A DNA stretch of 64,000 bases from Scytonema hofmannii PCC 7110 (GTDB lineage Bacteria > Cyanobacteriota > Cyanobacteriia > Cyanobacteriales > Nostocaceae), in assembly GCF_000346485.2 (NCBI RefSeq), contig NZ_KQ976354.1, positions 8,627,297 through 8,691,296 of the forward strand, written 5' to 3'. A program made the position numbers and the translations under genes. Position 1 is the stretch's first letter, and every line of letters begins with the position of its first letter. The notes under the pieces were generated by a model that saw only the letters and a list, made by a program, of their open reading frames with translations, did not search any database and was not told the DNA's origin. Below are positions 10,328-19,266 of the stretch, in pieces.

Positions 10328-10843
10328 ATGTCCGTTCGCCTATACATAGGTAATTTGCCAAAAGAAGAAATAGATCGTCAAGAATTACAAGCAGTCTTTG
10401 CAGCTGAAGGTGATGCTGTCACCACTAAACTGATTAAAGACCGCAAAACTGGCAAATGCCGTGGTTTTGGTTTTTTGACGGTAAATAATGATGAGCAAGC
10501 AGACCAAATTATTGAAAAATACAATGGTTTCTTGTTCAAAGATTCCGCTATTAAGCTAGAAAAAGCTCTACCTCGAACTAAAGGTGGGGAAGAAGGTGGC
10601 GAAGAGCAACCAAGTCCGGCTAAAGCACCAAGTCAAGGTGGAAGCAGCCATGCAGCTCCCATACAAAAAGAGGGGGGTAACCGTAGAGAAAAAAGCGCTA
10701 AAAAGTCCCGTCGTGGTGGCGGCGCTAGAGAGAATGTTCCTAGTGCATCTGGAAACACAGATGACACTATTCGTCCAGATCCTCGCTGGGCTAATCAGTT
10801 GGAAAAACTCAAGCAAATGCTGGCGGCACAAACTACAAGTTAG
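10328..10843 (+). CDS. RRM-type RNA-binding protein
   Basis: One RNA-recognition motif spans residues 1-82, with RNP2 LYIGNLP and RNP1 CRGFGFLTV. A low-complexity basic/Gly-rich tail follows, ending in a conserved-looking amphipathic segment (DPRWANQLEKLKQML). The ATG at 10328 is chosen because GGAGG sits 8 bp upstream; an ATG at 10304 lies before this ribosome site. Cyanobacterial Rbp proteins bind single-stranded RNA and several are cold-induced. The tail is longer than in the ~100-residue Rbp proteins. The long upstream spacer would allow leader-based regulation, which is inferred. Confidence 0.9.
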   Translation: MSVRLYIGNLPKEEIDRQELQAVFAAEGDAVTTKLIKDRKTGKCRGFGFLTVNNDEQADQIIEKYNGFLFKDSAIKLEKALPRTKGGEEGGEEQPSPAKAPSQGGSSHAAPIQKEGGNRREKSAKKSRRGGGARENVPSASGNTDDTIRPDPRWANQLEKLKQMLAAQTTS

Positions 10844-10972
10844 TTCTCCCTCTAGGGAAATTAAAAATCTGATTTTGGTTTTTAATTGCTGTATAGATGG
10901 TGGGGTTATTTCCGCCACATCGTATGAAGTCCCTTAGCTATTTAGCTTTGGGAACCTTTTAACTGAATCATG

Positions 10973-11017
10973 TGCGTTCGGCGCTTCTCCCAAAGGGAGA
11001 CGCCAAGAGCGAACGCA
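10973..11017. repeat. nested inverted repeat (interspersed palindrome)
   Basis: Outer arms tgcgttcg / cgaacgca enclose an inner hairpin gcgcttctccc-aaa-gggagacgc. It lies in a gene-free stretch. Confidence 0.75.
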
Positions 11018-12158
11018 GCAGCGCTTTGCTATCGCAACTGTTGGAAAAACAGCGATCGCTGGCTGTACTTTCCTCTGCGCGAATAGGCTTGCGTTCTGAA
11101 CTTAGCATCCAATCAAAGTAGCTACTCAGGCGCAGCTTGTTTTGCCGCTGAAAAAAACGACTAAGTTTTAAATGCAGGGCTATTGTTATGTACTGTGTAG
11201 GTAGAATTCAGAATTAAAAGTATTCTGCTTGCGAGGAAAACGATAGAGGGTTGACCGCATTCTTTCAACAGTCGCGATGGCACTAGTTCGACTCAATTTG
11301 GGTTACGTGTTTCTTTTTTGTTCTCACTGCTAGTACATGAAGGTAGAAGTAAAGCTTAAATCAAGGTTTTGATAGTGGATCGCTTAAAAATAGGTGGTGC
11401 AATAGCTTCTTTTCTCCTCATCCCCAAACCAACTCCGTTGAGGGAGAAGGTGTTTAAAGCTCTCTACCTTTGGGAGAGGGTAAAGGTGAGGGAAGAGACT
11501 AACTGCAATTCCACAGGCTTATATCCATTGGTAAAATTTACAGAAATGCAATTTATACATTCCCTACTAGTTGCTTAAATGTCATCTAACAATGACCTTA
11601 ACATTTGGTAAACTAAACCATTAGCGCAAAAAAAGAAAGTGTAAGATTATACTCTTTTATGAAAAAAAATTATTTTTTATTTAATTAAAAAACAGTATAA
11701 ATTGAAACAAATTGCCATCGCTTAAAAGTTGTTTACGAAAATTCTGAAGAAAGAGCCAAAGGTTATTTTACAAAGCTATATTGACATTTTTTCTAAAAAA
11801 TGCAGTGAATACATCATAATATTCAGTGTTATGGAATACTGTTTATTGATAATTTTTGCTTAGGAATAAGCATTGAAGCGATGCAATAAAGTATAAAAGG
11901 AAACTAATAAATTTAATTGAAATTACAAATATTTAGATTACTTATTAAGTGTATTAGCTAAAAAGATAGGATATAAATATAAAGAATTTAAATGTAAATA
12001 CGTAAATCAAAAATTCTACTTCTGTTAGCAGATGTATAAAAATGTATTGCACATTAAAATAAAATAAAGAATAATAAAAATTCCATAAACGAGGCTGAAG
12101 GCTAAGAGCGAATTCAGATATGCCGGAGACCTTTCGTAAGAAAAAACACCAACAAACT
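11018..12158. other. long AT-rich non-coding stretch before the GT4 gene
   Basis: About 1.1 kb without a supported gene. At about 11418-11500 there is a 'ctcatccccaaacc ... gggagagggtaaaggtgagg' dispersed-repeat remnant. From about 11580 the sequence is very AT-rich with no plausible reading frame. It may hold the promoter and a long leader of the glycosyltransferase gene. Confidence 0.5.
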
Positions 12159-13463
12159 ATGAACTCTAGAACTAAGCAACGCATTGCCTTAATTTCAGTC
12201 CACGGCGACCCGGCGATTGAAATTGGGAAAGAAGAGGCTGGAGGACAGAACGTTTACGTGCGCCAAGTGGGAGAAGCACTGGCTAGATTGGGGTTGCAGG
12301 TTGAGATGTTTACTCGCAAAATTAGTGCAGAGCAAGAAACAATAGTTCAGCACAGCCCCAATTGTCGGACGATTCGGCTAGAGGCTGGTACTGTTGAATT
12401 TGTGCCACGAGATAATCTATTTGGATACTTGCCAGAATTTGTGGATAACTTCCTCAAATTCCAGCAGGAAAACAACTACGTGTATCCTCTGGTTCATACA
12501 AACTATTGGCTCTCTGGTTGGGTGGGGATGCAGTTAAAGAAGATCCAAGGAAGCAAACAGGTCCACACTTACCACTCTTTAGGAGTCGTTAAGTACAACA
12601 CAATAGAAACGATTCCTCCGATAGCCAATACTCGGTTAGCAGTGGAGGCGCAAGTTTTGGAGACAGCCGAACGTATTGTGGCGACGAGTCCGCAGGAAAA
12701 AGAACATATGCAAACTCTTGTTTCTACAAAAGGGAATATTGACATTATTCCATGCGGTACTGACATTCAGAGGTTTGGTTGTGTTGACCGACAAACAGCA
12801 AGAGCCGCATTGGGTATTGACCCTGAAGCTAAACTTGTGCTTTATGTAGGTCGTTTCGATCCACGCAAAGGTATAGAAACCTTGGTGCGTGCGGTGGGTC
12901 AATCTCAGTTTCGCAGTTCCGATAAACTTCAACTGATTATAGGTGGTGGAAGCCGTCCCGGTCATAGTGATGGGATAGAACGCGATCGCATTGAAAGCAT
13001 TGTTGCTGAGTTAGGGATGGGTGATTTCACCACCTTCCCAGGCCGTCTCAGTCAAGAAATTTTGCCATACTATTACGCTGCTGCTAACGTTTGCGTTGTT
13101 CCCAGTCACTATGAACCTTTCGGACTAGTAGCGATTGAAGCCATGGCAAGTGGTACACCAGTGGTTGCTAGTGACGTTGGTGGACTTCAATTTACCGTCA
13201 TACCAGAAGAAACTGGTTTATTAGCAACACCACAAGATGCAACAGCTTTCTCTGCTGCGATTGACCAAATTCTCAGCAATCCACAGTTGGGGGATCAATG
13301 GGGTCAAGGAGGTAGACGGCGAGTTGAAAATAAATTTAGTTGGGATGGAGTAGCATCTCAACTGGATCGGCTTTACACTCAAATTGTGCAAGCAACTCTT
13401 GAGAAAACCCTGCAAGAAACTCCTGAGAAACTACCACAAGAAAAAGCAATTTTAGTGAGTTAG
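12159..13463 (+). CDS. family 4 glycosyltransferase (sucrose-phosphate-synthase-like group)
   Basis: A GT-B fold retaining glycosyltransferase of about 434 residues. The N-terminal glycine-rich loop GKEEAGGQNVYVRQVG resembles that of sucrose synthase/SPS-like enzymes. The C-terminal nucleotide-sugar site holds LYVGRFDPRKGIETLV and the E-x7-E motif EPFGLVAIEAMASGTPVVAS. The start is placed at ATG 12159; ATG 12120 would add 13 Lys/Gln-rich residues and neither has a strong ribosome site. Donor and acceptor cannot be fixed; sucrose, glycolipid or polysaccharide synthesis are all possible. It stands alone, ending convergently with the HEAT-repeat gene. Confidence 0.88.
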   Translation: MNSRTKQRIALISVHGDPAIEIGKEEAGGQNVYVRQVGEALARLGLQVEMFTRKISAEQETIVQHSPNCRTIRLEAGTVEFVPRDNLFGYLPEFVDNFLKFQQENNYVYPLVHTNYWLSGWVGMQLKKIQGSKQVHTYHSLGVVKYNTIETIPPIANTRLAVEAQVLETAERIVATSPQEKEHMQTLVSTKGNIDIIPCGTDIQRFGCVDRQTARAALGIDPEAKLVLYVGRFDPRKGIETLVRAVGQSQFRSSDKLQLIIGGGSRPGHSDGIERDRIESIVAELGMGDFTTFPGRLSQEILPYYYAAANVCVVPSHYEPFGLVAIEAMASGTPVVASDVGGLQFTVIPEETGLLATPQDATAFSAAIDQILSNPQLGDQWGQGGRRRVENKFSWDGVASQLDRLYTQIVQATLEKTLQETPEKLPQEKAILVS

Positions 13464-13495
13464 CGAGCGCAAGTTTTCTGCATTAAGAAACCAAT

Positions 13496-13543
13496 AGTCT
13501 ATAGTCGAGAGTTATTAACATTATTGTCTCTAGACTATAGACT
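13496..13543. terminator. bidirectional terminator hairpin
   Basis: Perfect 11-bp arms (agtctatagtc / gactatagact) lie between the convergent glycosyltransferase and HEAT-repeat genes, with a short T run on the + side. Confidence 0.75.
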
Positions 13544-13560
13544 TTTGAATGCCAATCATT

Positions 13561-14094
13561 TTATAATTCGTCTGTATTAGTGGTAGAATGCATCTCATTC
13601 AATAAATCAATAAGGTCTTCTAACAAACCAGCTTTTTCATCGTTTTGTAGTAAAGCATCTTTGACTCGTTGAGTACAAATATTTAACGTTTTTGAGTCAA
13701 CCTCTACATCTATCGACTCAATAAGAGAAAATGCTTGGTGACTGACTTCAAAATTTCCTGTAATTACCTGTTCGATTGAAAACGGTAATAAATGACTGCA
13801 ATCGAATCCTTCAAGAGCATAGATTAAAGTACCTCTATAACCTTCAGTTTTTGCGTCATTTACAAGTGATACTATTGGATTCAGTGCTCTTTCATCTCCA
13901 AGTTCGCGTAATCCGACAGCAGCAGCATTACGAATAACAGGGTCATTTGTTTTTTGAAGTAACTCTATTAAAATGTTTACAGAGCGACGATCTCCAATGT
14001 CGCCAAGTGCATGAGCGGCTTCAACCACTAAATCTCTGTTATTTGAATCAAGCTGCTCCACATATTTTTGATACTGTGTACTGCTAAGTGTCAT
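13561..14094 (-). CDS. HEAT-repeat protein (PBS-lyase-type repeats)
   Basis: A 177-residue protein of alpha-helical repeats such as DLVVEAAHALGDIGDRRSV and VIRNAAAVGLRELGDERAL, the pattern of HEAT/PBS-lyase repeats used for protein binding. The start is ATG 14094, preceded by AGAGGG; a longer frame from 14151 would overlap the upstream gene. It lies 23 bp downstream of the small gene at 14118 in one transcription unit. HEAT proteins act as adaptors, bilin lyases or immunity proteins; the pairing suggests it binds the small partner, an inference. Confidence 0.82.
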   Translation of the reverse strand: MTLSSTQYQKYVEQLDSNNRDLVVEAAHALGDIGDRRSVNILIELLQKTNDPVIRNAAAVGLRELGDERALNPIVSLVNDAKTEGYRGTLIYALEGFDCSHLLPFSIEQVITGNFEVSHQAFSLIESIDVEVDSKTLNICTQRVKDALLQNDEKAGLLEDLIDLLNEMHSTTNTDEL

Positions 14095-14117
14095 ATTATC
14101 CCTCTTTGGAATTCTAG

Positions 14118-14375
14118 CTACTTTATTATAGGTTTTCCTATTAACTCCCAATATTCATAAACTTCTTTTGCTTGCTGTGCATTATCAGTATCTCTGCCAC
14201 CGAATTCTTCCTTTCCTATTCGATGCCACCATTTCTGAAAGTCTTTATCATTATAACCATACCAATTATCGCGCTTTTTCTTCTTGCCTCCTCTAAAGCT
14301 CTTGCCCTTTTCTCCTTTTTGACCTCCTGACGACATCTCTTCATCGTCATAGTTTTCATTATTATTGGCGCTCAT
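14118..14375 (-). CDS. small basic protein, possible orphan toxin-domain partner of the HEAT protein
   Basis: An 85-residue protein with an acidic/Ser-Gly start, a basic run (GGKKKKRDNWYGYND) and a compact C-terminal half rich in aromatic and charged residues (DFQKWWHRIGKEEFGGRD). I do not recognise a named family with certainty. The second half resembles C-terminal domains seen at the ends of polymorphic toxins, and a HEAT-repeat gene follows at once as an immunity gene would. There is no secretion domain. The toxin reading is tentative; a conserved cyanobacterial pair of unknown role is equally possible. Confidence 0.6.
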   Translation of the reverse strand: MSANNNENYDDEEMSSGGQKGEKGKSFRGGKKKKRDNWYGYNDKDFQKWWHRIGKEEFGGRDTDNAQQAKEVYEYWELIGKPIIK

Positions 14376-14710
14376 ACCGCAATCTAGTTGAAATTCAATT
14401 CAGAATCTTATCAAGTATTTGTACCAAATCGATATATTGCTAATTAAGAAAAATATGTTTATCTGCCCAGATATCATCTCATATCCATTCACTATTTTTC
14501 CCGATTCAAATTTGAAAAATCTGACACAACACACTAGTAGTGTCTTGAATAAGTTTAATATTTTCCTGAAAGAATTAAGTTTTTATTAAAAACTTTCCGT
14601 ACTTTGTACCAGTATTAAGAAGTTCTGTTAAAGTTTCATGTAAAAGCAGTCTGGGAAGCTGTAGTAATCAGTAATTTCTAGGAAACCCTATTTTTTATTG
14701 AGACAAGCAC
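14376..14710. other. intergenic promoter region
   Basis: About 335 bp between the divergent small basic gene and the PEP-CTERM gene. It is AT-rich and no gene is seen. It should carry promoters for both directions, but no confident -35/-10 pair was assigned. Confidence 0.45.
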
Positions 14711-15430
14711 ATGATTCAACGGACACTGCTTTTGATTTTTGGTCTAGTTACCCTTGGACTGTGTATAACTCCAAACCCAGCAAAAGCTCTAACGCTCACC
14801 CAGAATCCTAATTTCACAGATACGGACTTTGAAAATCTCATCAAGCAAGGGCAATTTTCCGAAAAGTTTGTTGCTGAAGGTCGAATTGGCGATCTTGGAG
14901 GTCTTGCTACTTATGAACTCAGTATTAATGAAGATATTAAGCAAGGTGGTAAGCCTGTTGAGCAACAACAGTATACCTGGGTTAACAATCAGCCAGTAAA
15001 CTTTAGTTTGGAATACACGGGTAACAACGTTAAATATGTTGTTGGCGGTCAGACTTTGTCCAGCACTGCTTTTAATGGTTCCGTGACGGATATTTTCATC
15101 CGTACCTTTGCTTCACAAAATAGTACTGTTAGTTTGAGTAACTTAGTGTTGAATGGTACAGGAATAGGAGCTTTAAACTCTTCTTCTTTGGGTATTGCTT
15201 CAGACGTGGATTACCTTAGAGTTAGCGACATTAGCAATCCGTTCGTGCTGACAGGTCAGACAAAGTTGTTTTGGTCGGGTACAACTCCACCAAGAAATTC
15301 TCAACTAGCATACCAATTTAAAGTCGGGGGTTCGTCTAAGACAAGCGTACCCGAACCCGGTACAATTGGTGCGATCGCATTGGCAGCATTTGCAGGTGTA
15401 GGTTGCAGTAGAAGCAAGAAAGCCGCTTAA
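14711..15430 (+). CDS. PEP-CTERM sorting-signal exported protein
   Basis: A 239-residue protein. A signal peptide spans residues 1-26 (LLLIFGLVTLGLCITPNPAKA). A beta-rich Asn/Ser-rich body follows, and the C-terminus has the tripartite PEP-CTERM signal: VPEPGT, a hydrophobic helix and a basic end (RSKK). Such proteins are exported and processed by an exosortase-like system, ending on the cell surface or in extracellular matrix. No exosortase gene lies in the window. The body has no recognised enzymatic motif. It is a single gene with its own terminator. Confidence 0.88.
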   Translation: MIQRTLLLIFGLVTLGLCITPNPAKALTLTQNPNFTDTDFENLIKQGQFSEKFVAEGRIGDLGGLATYELSINEDIKQGGKPVEQQQYTWVNNQPVNFSLEYTGNNVKYVVGGQTLSSTAFNGSVTDIFIRTFASQNSTVSLSNLVLNGTGIGALNSSSLGIASDVDYLRVSDISNPFVLTGQTKLFWSGTTPPRNSQLAYQFKVGGSSKTSVPEPGTIGAIALAAFAGVGCSRSKKAA

Positions 15431-15444
15431 CGAGTGACGCTGGA

Positions 15445-15477
15445 AGATCCCCGACTTCTCAAAGAAGTCGGGGATCT
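15445..15477 (+). terminator. rho-independent-type hairpin after the PEP-CTERM gene
   Basis: Perfect 14-bp stem agatccccgacttc / gaagtcggggatct with a 5-base loop. The same stem occurs at 61929-61961, so this is a dispersed hairpin family used between genes. Confidence 0.8.
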
Positions 15478-15589
15478 TATTAATGTTGTGTTTTTGCTAT
15501 TGTAGTAGAGTTATACTTACCATGGACGTTTACATAACTCAATCAGTGAACAACTGGTAGCTGAGTAATTGTTAAAACGGGAAATCGTT

Positions 15590-17320
15590 GTGCAAACTTT
15601 TGATTTTACGACTCTCACAGCTGTTTGTAGCGATCTCCGCGCTAACTGGCTACCGTCACGTATCGAGCAAGTTTATCAGCGCAATAGCTACACCATTGCG
15701 ATCGCACTCCGCACGATAAAACAACGGAGTTGGCTGGAAATTTCTTGGCAAGCCCAAGCCGCCCGCCTTCACATTGGAGATCCACCACCAAGAATCCCAG
15801 ATACTTTTACCTTCAGCCAACAACTGGTACATCAGTTAGGTGGATTGGCACTAGTTTCCATAGACATTATCGACCCTTGGGAACGTGCAGTAGATTTGCA
15901 GTTTGCCCGTCGTCCGGGCGAAAGCGCTTTATATCACCTGTATGTTGAAATTATGGGTAAGTATAGTAATGTTATTCTTACCGATGCTAGTAACACAATA
16001 ATTACTGTTGCTCACCAAGTTAATCAACAACAATCCAGTATCCGTCCCATTCTCACAGGACAGCCATATGAAAAACCACCCCGGCTGACTGCGACCGTAC
16101 CCAGTTTGACAGAATCTCAAGAACGCTGGCAAGAACGAGTCAGTTTAATACCAGGAGCCATCAAAAAGCAGTTACTCAAAAACTACCGTGGTGTTTCTCC
16201 TTCCCTGATACAGTCAATGTTACAAGTATCAGGTATAGATCCAGACAGTGCGACAGATACCCTAAACTCTGAGGATTGGCAGAGTCTGTTTCATTACTGG
16301 TGCGAATGGTTACAAAGATTAGAGAGCGATAAGTATGAACCTGTTTGGACAACAGGAGGATACAATGTCCTAGGTTGGGGTGCGTTGAAACCAGCTAAAG
16401 ATATTCAAGAGTTACTCAATCGCTATTACACTGACCAGTTCAATTTACAGACATTTTCTCAACTGCGGCATCAGTTGAATCAAAAACTCAACAATATTTT
16501 AGAAAAATTGCGCGTCAAAGCTGCTACCTTTAAGCAACGCTTACAGCAATCCGAGCAAGCAGATGAGTATAGGCAAAAAGCAGATTTGTTAATGGCGCAT
16601 CTCCATGAATGGCAAGTAGGAATGAAGGAGATTATCCTCCCTGACTTTGAAACTGGCAACCCCCTAAAGATTGCCTTAGAACCAGATAAAAATGCGGTGC
16701 AAAATGCTCAAAATCTGTACAAACAACACCAAAAACTCAAACGCGCCCGTACTGCTGTTGAACCGCTGTTGATGGAAGTTAAAGCAGAAATTGAGTATTT
16801 GGAGCAAGTAGAAGCAGCCATTTCTCAAATAGACAACTATCAAACCCCAGAAGATTTACAAGCTTTAGAGGAAATCCGCGAGGAACTGATTCAGCAGCAA
16901 TATTTAGAAGACTCCGGGTACCGCCGTCGCAGTTCTACAGAATCAGCTAGCATCAACTTTCATCGTTTCCGCACTCCTAGCGGTTTTGAGGTTTTAATTG
17001 GTCGCAATAATCGTCAAAATGACCAGTTAACTTTTCGGGTTGCAAATGATTACGATTTATGGTTTCACGCACAAGAAATTCCAGGAAGTCACCTGCTTTT
17101 GCGTTTGGAAGCGGGTAGAGTTCCGGATGAAAGCGATTTACAGTACGTTGCCAACCTAGCAGCTTACTACAGTCGCAGTCGTCAAAGCGACCAAGTTCCT
17201 ATAGTTTACACTCAACCAAAGTACGTGTATAAGCCCAAGGGAGCTAAACCTGGAATTGCTATTTACAAGCAGGAACGCGTTATTTGGGGGCGACCGCAGT
17301 CAGTGAACAGTGACCAGTGA
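15590..17320 (+). CDS. rqcH: NFACT-family protein (RqcH / Rqc2 homologue)
   Basis: About 576 residues. An NFACT-N domain comes first (VQTFDFTTLTAVCSDLRANW), a central coiled coil spans about 295-450 and a C-terminal NFACT-R domain contains SGFEVLIGRNNRQNDQL and DLWFHAQEIPGSHLLLR. RqcH binds split 50S subunits carrying stalled peptidyl-tRNA and directs alanine tailing for degradation. GTG 15590 is preferred over the upstream TTG 15569 because family members start at this point. The last residues (SVNSDQ) are encoded by the heptamer repeat array that supplies the stop codon. Confidence 0.9.
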   Translation: MQTFDFTTLTAVCSDLRANWLPSRIEQVYQRNSYTIAIALRTIKQRSWLEISWQAQAARLHIGDPPPRIPDTFTFSQQLVHQLGGLALVSIDIIDPWERAVDLQFARRPGESALYHLYVEIMGKYSNVILTDASNTIITVAHQVNQQQSSIRPILTGQPYEKPPRLTATVPSLTESQERWQERVSLIPGAIKKQLLKNYRGVSPSLIQSMLQVSGIDPDSATDTLNSEDWQSLFHYWCEWLQRLESDKYEPVWTTGGYNVLGWGALKPAKDIQELLNRYYTDQFNLQTFSQLRHQLNQKLNNILEKLRVKAATFKQRLQQSEQADEYRQKADLLMAHLHEWQVGMKEIILPDFETGNPLKIALEPDKNAVQNAQNLYKQHQKLKRARTAVEPLLMEVKAEIEYLEQVEAAISQIDNYQTPEDLQALEEIREELIQQQYLEDSGYRRRSSTESASINFHRFRTPSGFEVLIGRNNRQNDQLTFRVANDYDLWFHAQEIPGSHLLLRLEAGRVPDESDLQYVANLAAYYSRSRQSDQVPIVYTQPKYVYKPKGAKPGIAIYKQERVIWGRPQSVNSDQ

Positions 17321-17353
17321 CCAGTGACCAGTGACCAGTGACCAGTGACCAAT
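17297..17353. repeat. short tandem heptamer repeat array (cagtgac)n
   Basis: About seven units of cagtgac begin inside the last codons of rqcH and continue past its stop into an 'aacaactaac' repeat. Confidence 0.9.
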
Positions 17354-17519
17354 AACAACTAACAACTAACAACTAACAAAACTTTTTGATTTAGTTAGTT
17401 GATTTATTTTTACAAAGATGTGCTTAAATTCTTCTTAAAGATAGAGGCTATTTTTTTATAAATGTGTTGTTTTTTTGATGAATTTCCATTAAAAATCTGT
17501 GTTGGCTGCTACAATATTG

Positions 17520-17632
17520 TGAAGAAAAGTTTCCCGGTGCGTGTTAGGAACGCACAATTTGGGTTTGAATCGGGTACATGAGACAACGCAAGAGATGTTT
17601 ATAGACCAGCTGTGGTAGGCTGGTCTTTTTAT
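17520..17632 (+). ncRNA. candidate small RNA with intrinsic terminator
   Basis: The 300-bp gap between rqcH and the porin gene holds tacaat (17510-17515), a possible -10 box. Downstream is a hairpin gtgcgt-gttagga-acgcac near 17537-17555, and then a strong terminator at 17603-17630. Nothing codes in this interval and the terminator is too far from rqcH to be its obvious end. An independently transcribed RNA of about 110 nt is the simplest reading, but rqcH read-through is possible. No known RNA family was recognised. Confidence 0.4.
17603..17630 (+). terminator. rho-independent terminator
   Basis: Stem agaccagc / gctggtct with an 8-base loop, followed by T4-5 on the + strand. It lies 8 bp from the stop of the convergent porin gene. 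Confidence 0.85.
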
Positions 17633-17637
17633 AGCCA

Positions 17638-19266
17638 TTAAAAACTCAACGTTGTTCTAATAGCACCAATCACAACATCATCGTTGTTACTGTTATGGTC
17701 TGGTGCTGTCAGCCAAATAACTCCTGGGGTGATGGCGATATTTTCGCTGACCTGATACTGATAGAACGCTTCAATGTGATAGGAAGTGTCTCTATCTCTG
17801 GAGATGTCGTTGATGCTGGAACCTGTGACTTTTGGTTCCATACCAAAAATGATACCAGCTAAGTTGCCTTTCTTGCCAAGATCGGGAAAGCCTAGCGTTA
17901 CAGCCCAAGTCCAAATATCTAAATCTCCTCGGTCAATTCTTCCTCCCTGTGTGGATAGGTTGCGAGCATTTGTGTACCCAACCCAACCGCCTAGGACGAA
18001 TTTCTCGCTTAAGCCAATGGATGCTTGGAACCCGTAGGAATTACTGGAGAAGGGTACGTTTAACTCGTCTGATTCTCCATCTAAGTCAAAGTCAAAGTTG
18101 GAGTTGAAGAATGATATTGGATTTGCACGAGTACTTCCTGCACCTAATTCCTGATTGTAAGCATTAATGTAGGTGAAACCAAAATTAATGCGATCGCTTG
18201 GTTTAATAGTCAGTTGTGCTAAAGCACCGTAAGGACCATTAAACACACCATTACCAAGGGAGGGATCGTTTGGTGAACTTCCCAAATATCCTAAGGAGAC
18301 GGATACAGCATCTCCAAACTGTTGAGTGATACCCAAACCCGCACCTTCAACCTGGTAATAAATTGCGTTACGCGTGCCAAAGTCAGATAAAGCACCTAGA
18401 GAACCATCTCCATCAAAGATGTTTATTGTCTCGGTCAAGTCATCTGCTGCACCTGCGTTTGCAATTGCAATCACCTCTGTGCTTTTCGTCAAAGGGAATT
18501 TGTACCACAAGGCATCTAGTAAGATATCAGTGTTACCATCTTCACCTGCAAAGGACAAGCTACCTTCTGGTGTCCCAAGTTCGGGGTTGACAATATTATT
18601 TGCCTGAAGTCTGGTAAACAAAGTATCGTCTCCGGTGAAGCTTGTGACAAACTCCACGCGTACCCTCGCCCCAAAGGTTGTGTTGTTATCTTTAACATCT
18701 ACATCGTTAACTGTATTGCCTCCAAAGACATCAGTAATAGCAGCAACAACTTCCCCTTGCAGTTTAGTGGTAGTGGAAAATTGATTGGCTTCCAACTCAG
18801 CTGCTTTTGCTTCGAGTGCATCAACACGTCCCCGAAGCGTCGCCAGTTCAGCAGCAAATTCCTCTTGCAGTTTTTGTAACGTGGCTAAATCTTGTTTAGT
18901 GACTAACTCAGCAGTCGCAGTGGCGATGAGTTCGTTAACGCGATCGAGACAAGCGTTTAAACCAGCCGCAAATTCATATCTCGTCAGCGCCCGATTCCCT
19001 CTATAAGTCCCATTTGGATATCCAGCAATACAACCGTATCTTTCTACCAAAGATTGTAGCGCTTGGAATGCCCAGTCTGTAGGCTGTACGTCTGATAGCT
19101 GAGAGACTGAAGTCACCTGTGCCATTGTTTTGTCTTTAGGGTGATTTTCAGCTTCGTTGATGTTCCCATTGCCCGGTGTTTCCCCTGCAACTGGAATGGC
19201 ATTCATGACTAGCATCATGCTTAAAACCACTGGGCTAGCTAGCAACGATTTCCATAATTTTGTCAT
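17638..19266 (-). CDS. SLH-domain outer-membrane porin (iron/metal-uptake porin, OprB-like)
   Basis: About 542 residues. After a signal peptide (residues 1-28, ending near AIPVAGE) come an SLH domain (about 60-115: PTDWAFQALQSLVERYGC, ALTRYEFAAGLNACLDRV), a coiled-coil segment (120-170) and a beta-barrel ending in the terminal phenylalanine typical of outer-membrane proteins (TTLSF). The start is ATG 19266 with AGGA upstream; an in-frame codon at 19362 would add 32 unsuitable residues. The family forms cyanobacterial porins for inorganic ions. It is divergent from znuA, so shared zinc-dependent control is plausible, but not shown. Confidence 0.9.
   Translation of the reverse strand: MTKLWKSLLASPVVLSMMLVMNAIPVAGETPGNGNINEAENHPKDKTMAQVTSVSQLSDVQPTDWAFQALQSLVERYGCIAGYPNGTYRGNRALTRYEFAAGLNACLDRVNELIATATAELVTKQDLATLQKLQEEFAAELATLRGRVDALEAKAAELEANQFSTTTKLQGEVVAAITDVFGGNTVNDVDVKDNNTTFGARVRVEFVTSFTGDDTLFTRLQANNIVNPELGTPEGSLSFAGEDGNTDILLDALWYKFPLTKSTEVIAIANAGAADDLTETINIFDGDGSLGALSDFGTRNAIYYQVEGAGLGITQQFGDAVSVSLGYLGSSPNDPSLGNGVFNGPYGALAQLTIKPSDRINFGFTYINAYNQELGAGSTRANPISFFNSNFDFDLDGESDELNVPFSSNSYGFQASIGLSEKFVLGGWVGYTNARNLSTQGGRIDRGDLDIWTWAVTLGFPDLGKKGNLAGIIFGMEPKVTGSSINDISRDRDTSYHIEAFYQYQVSENIAITPGVIWLTAPDHNSNNDDVVIGAIRTTLSF

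Noticed and set aside
11369..11578. Open frame of 69 codons in the long spacer before the GT4 gene
   Set aside because: It covers a dispersed repeat (ctcatcccc / gtgagg) and has no ribosome site or protein-like composition.
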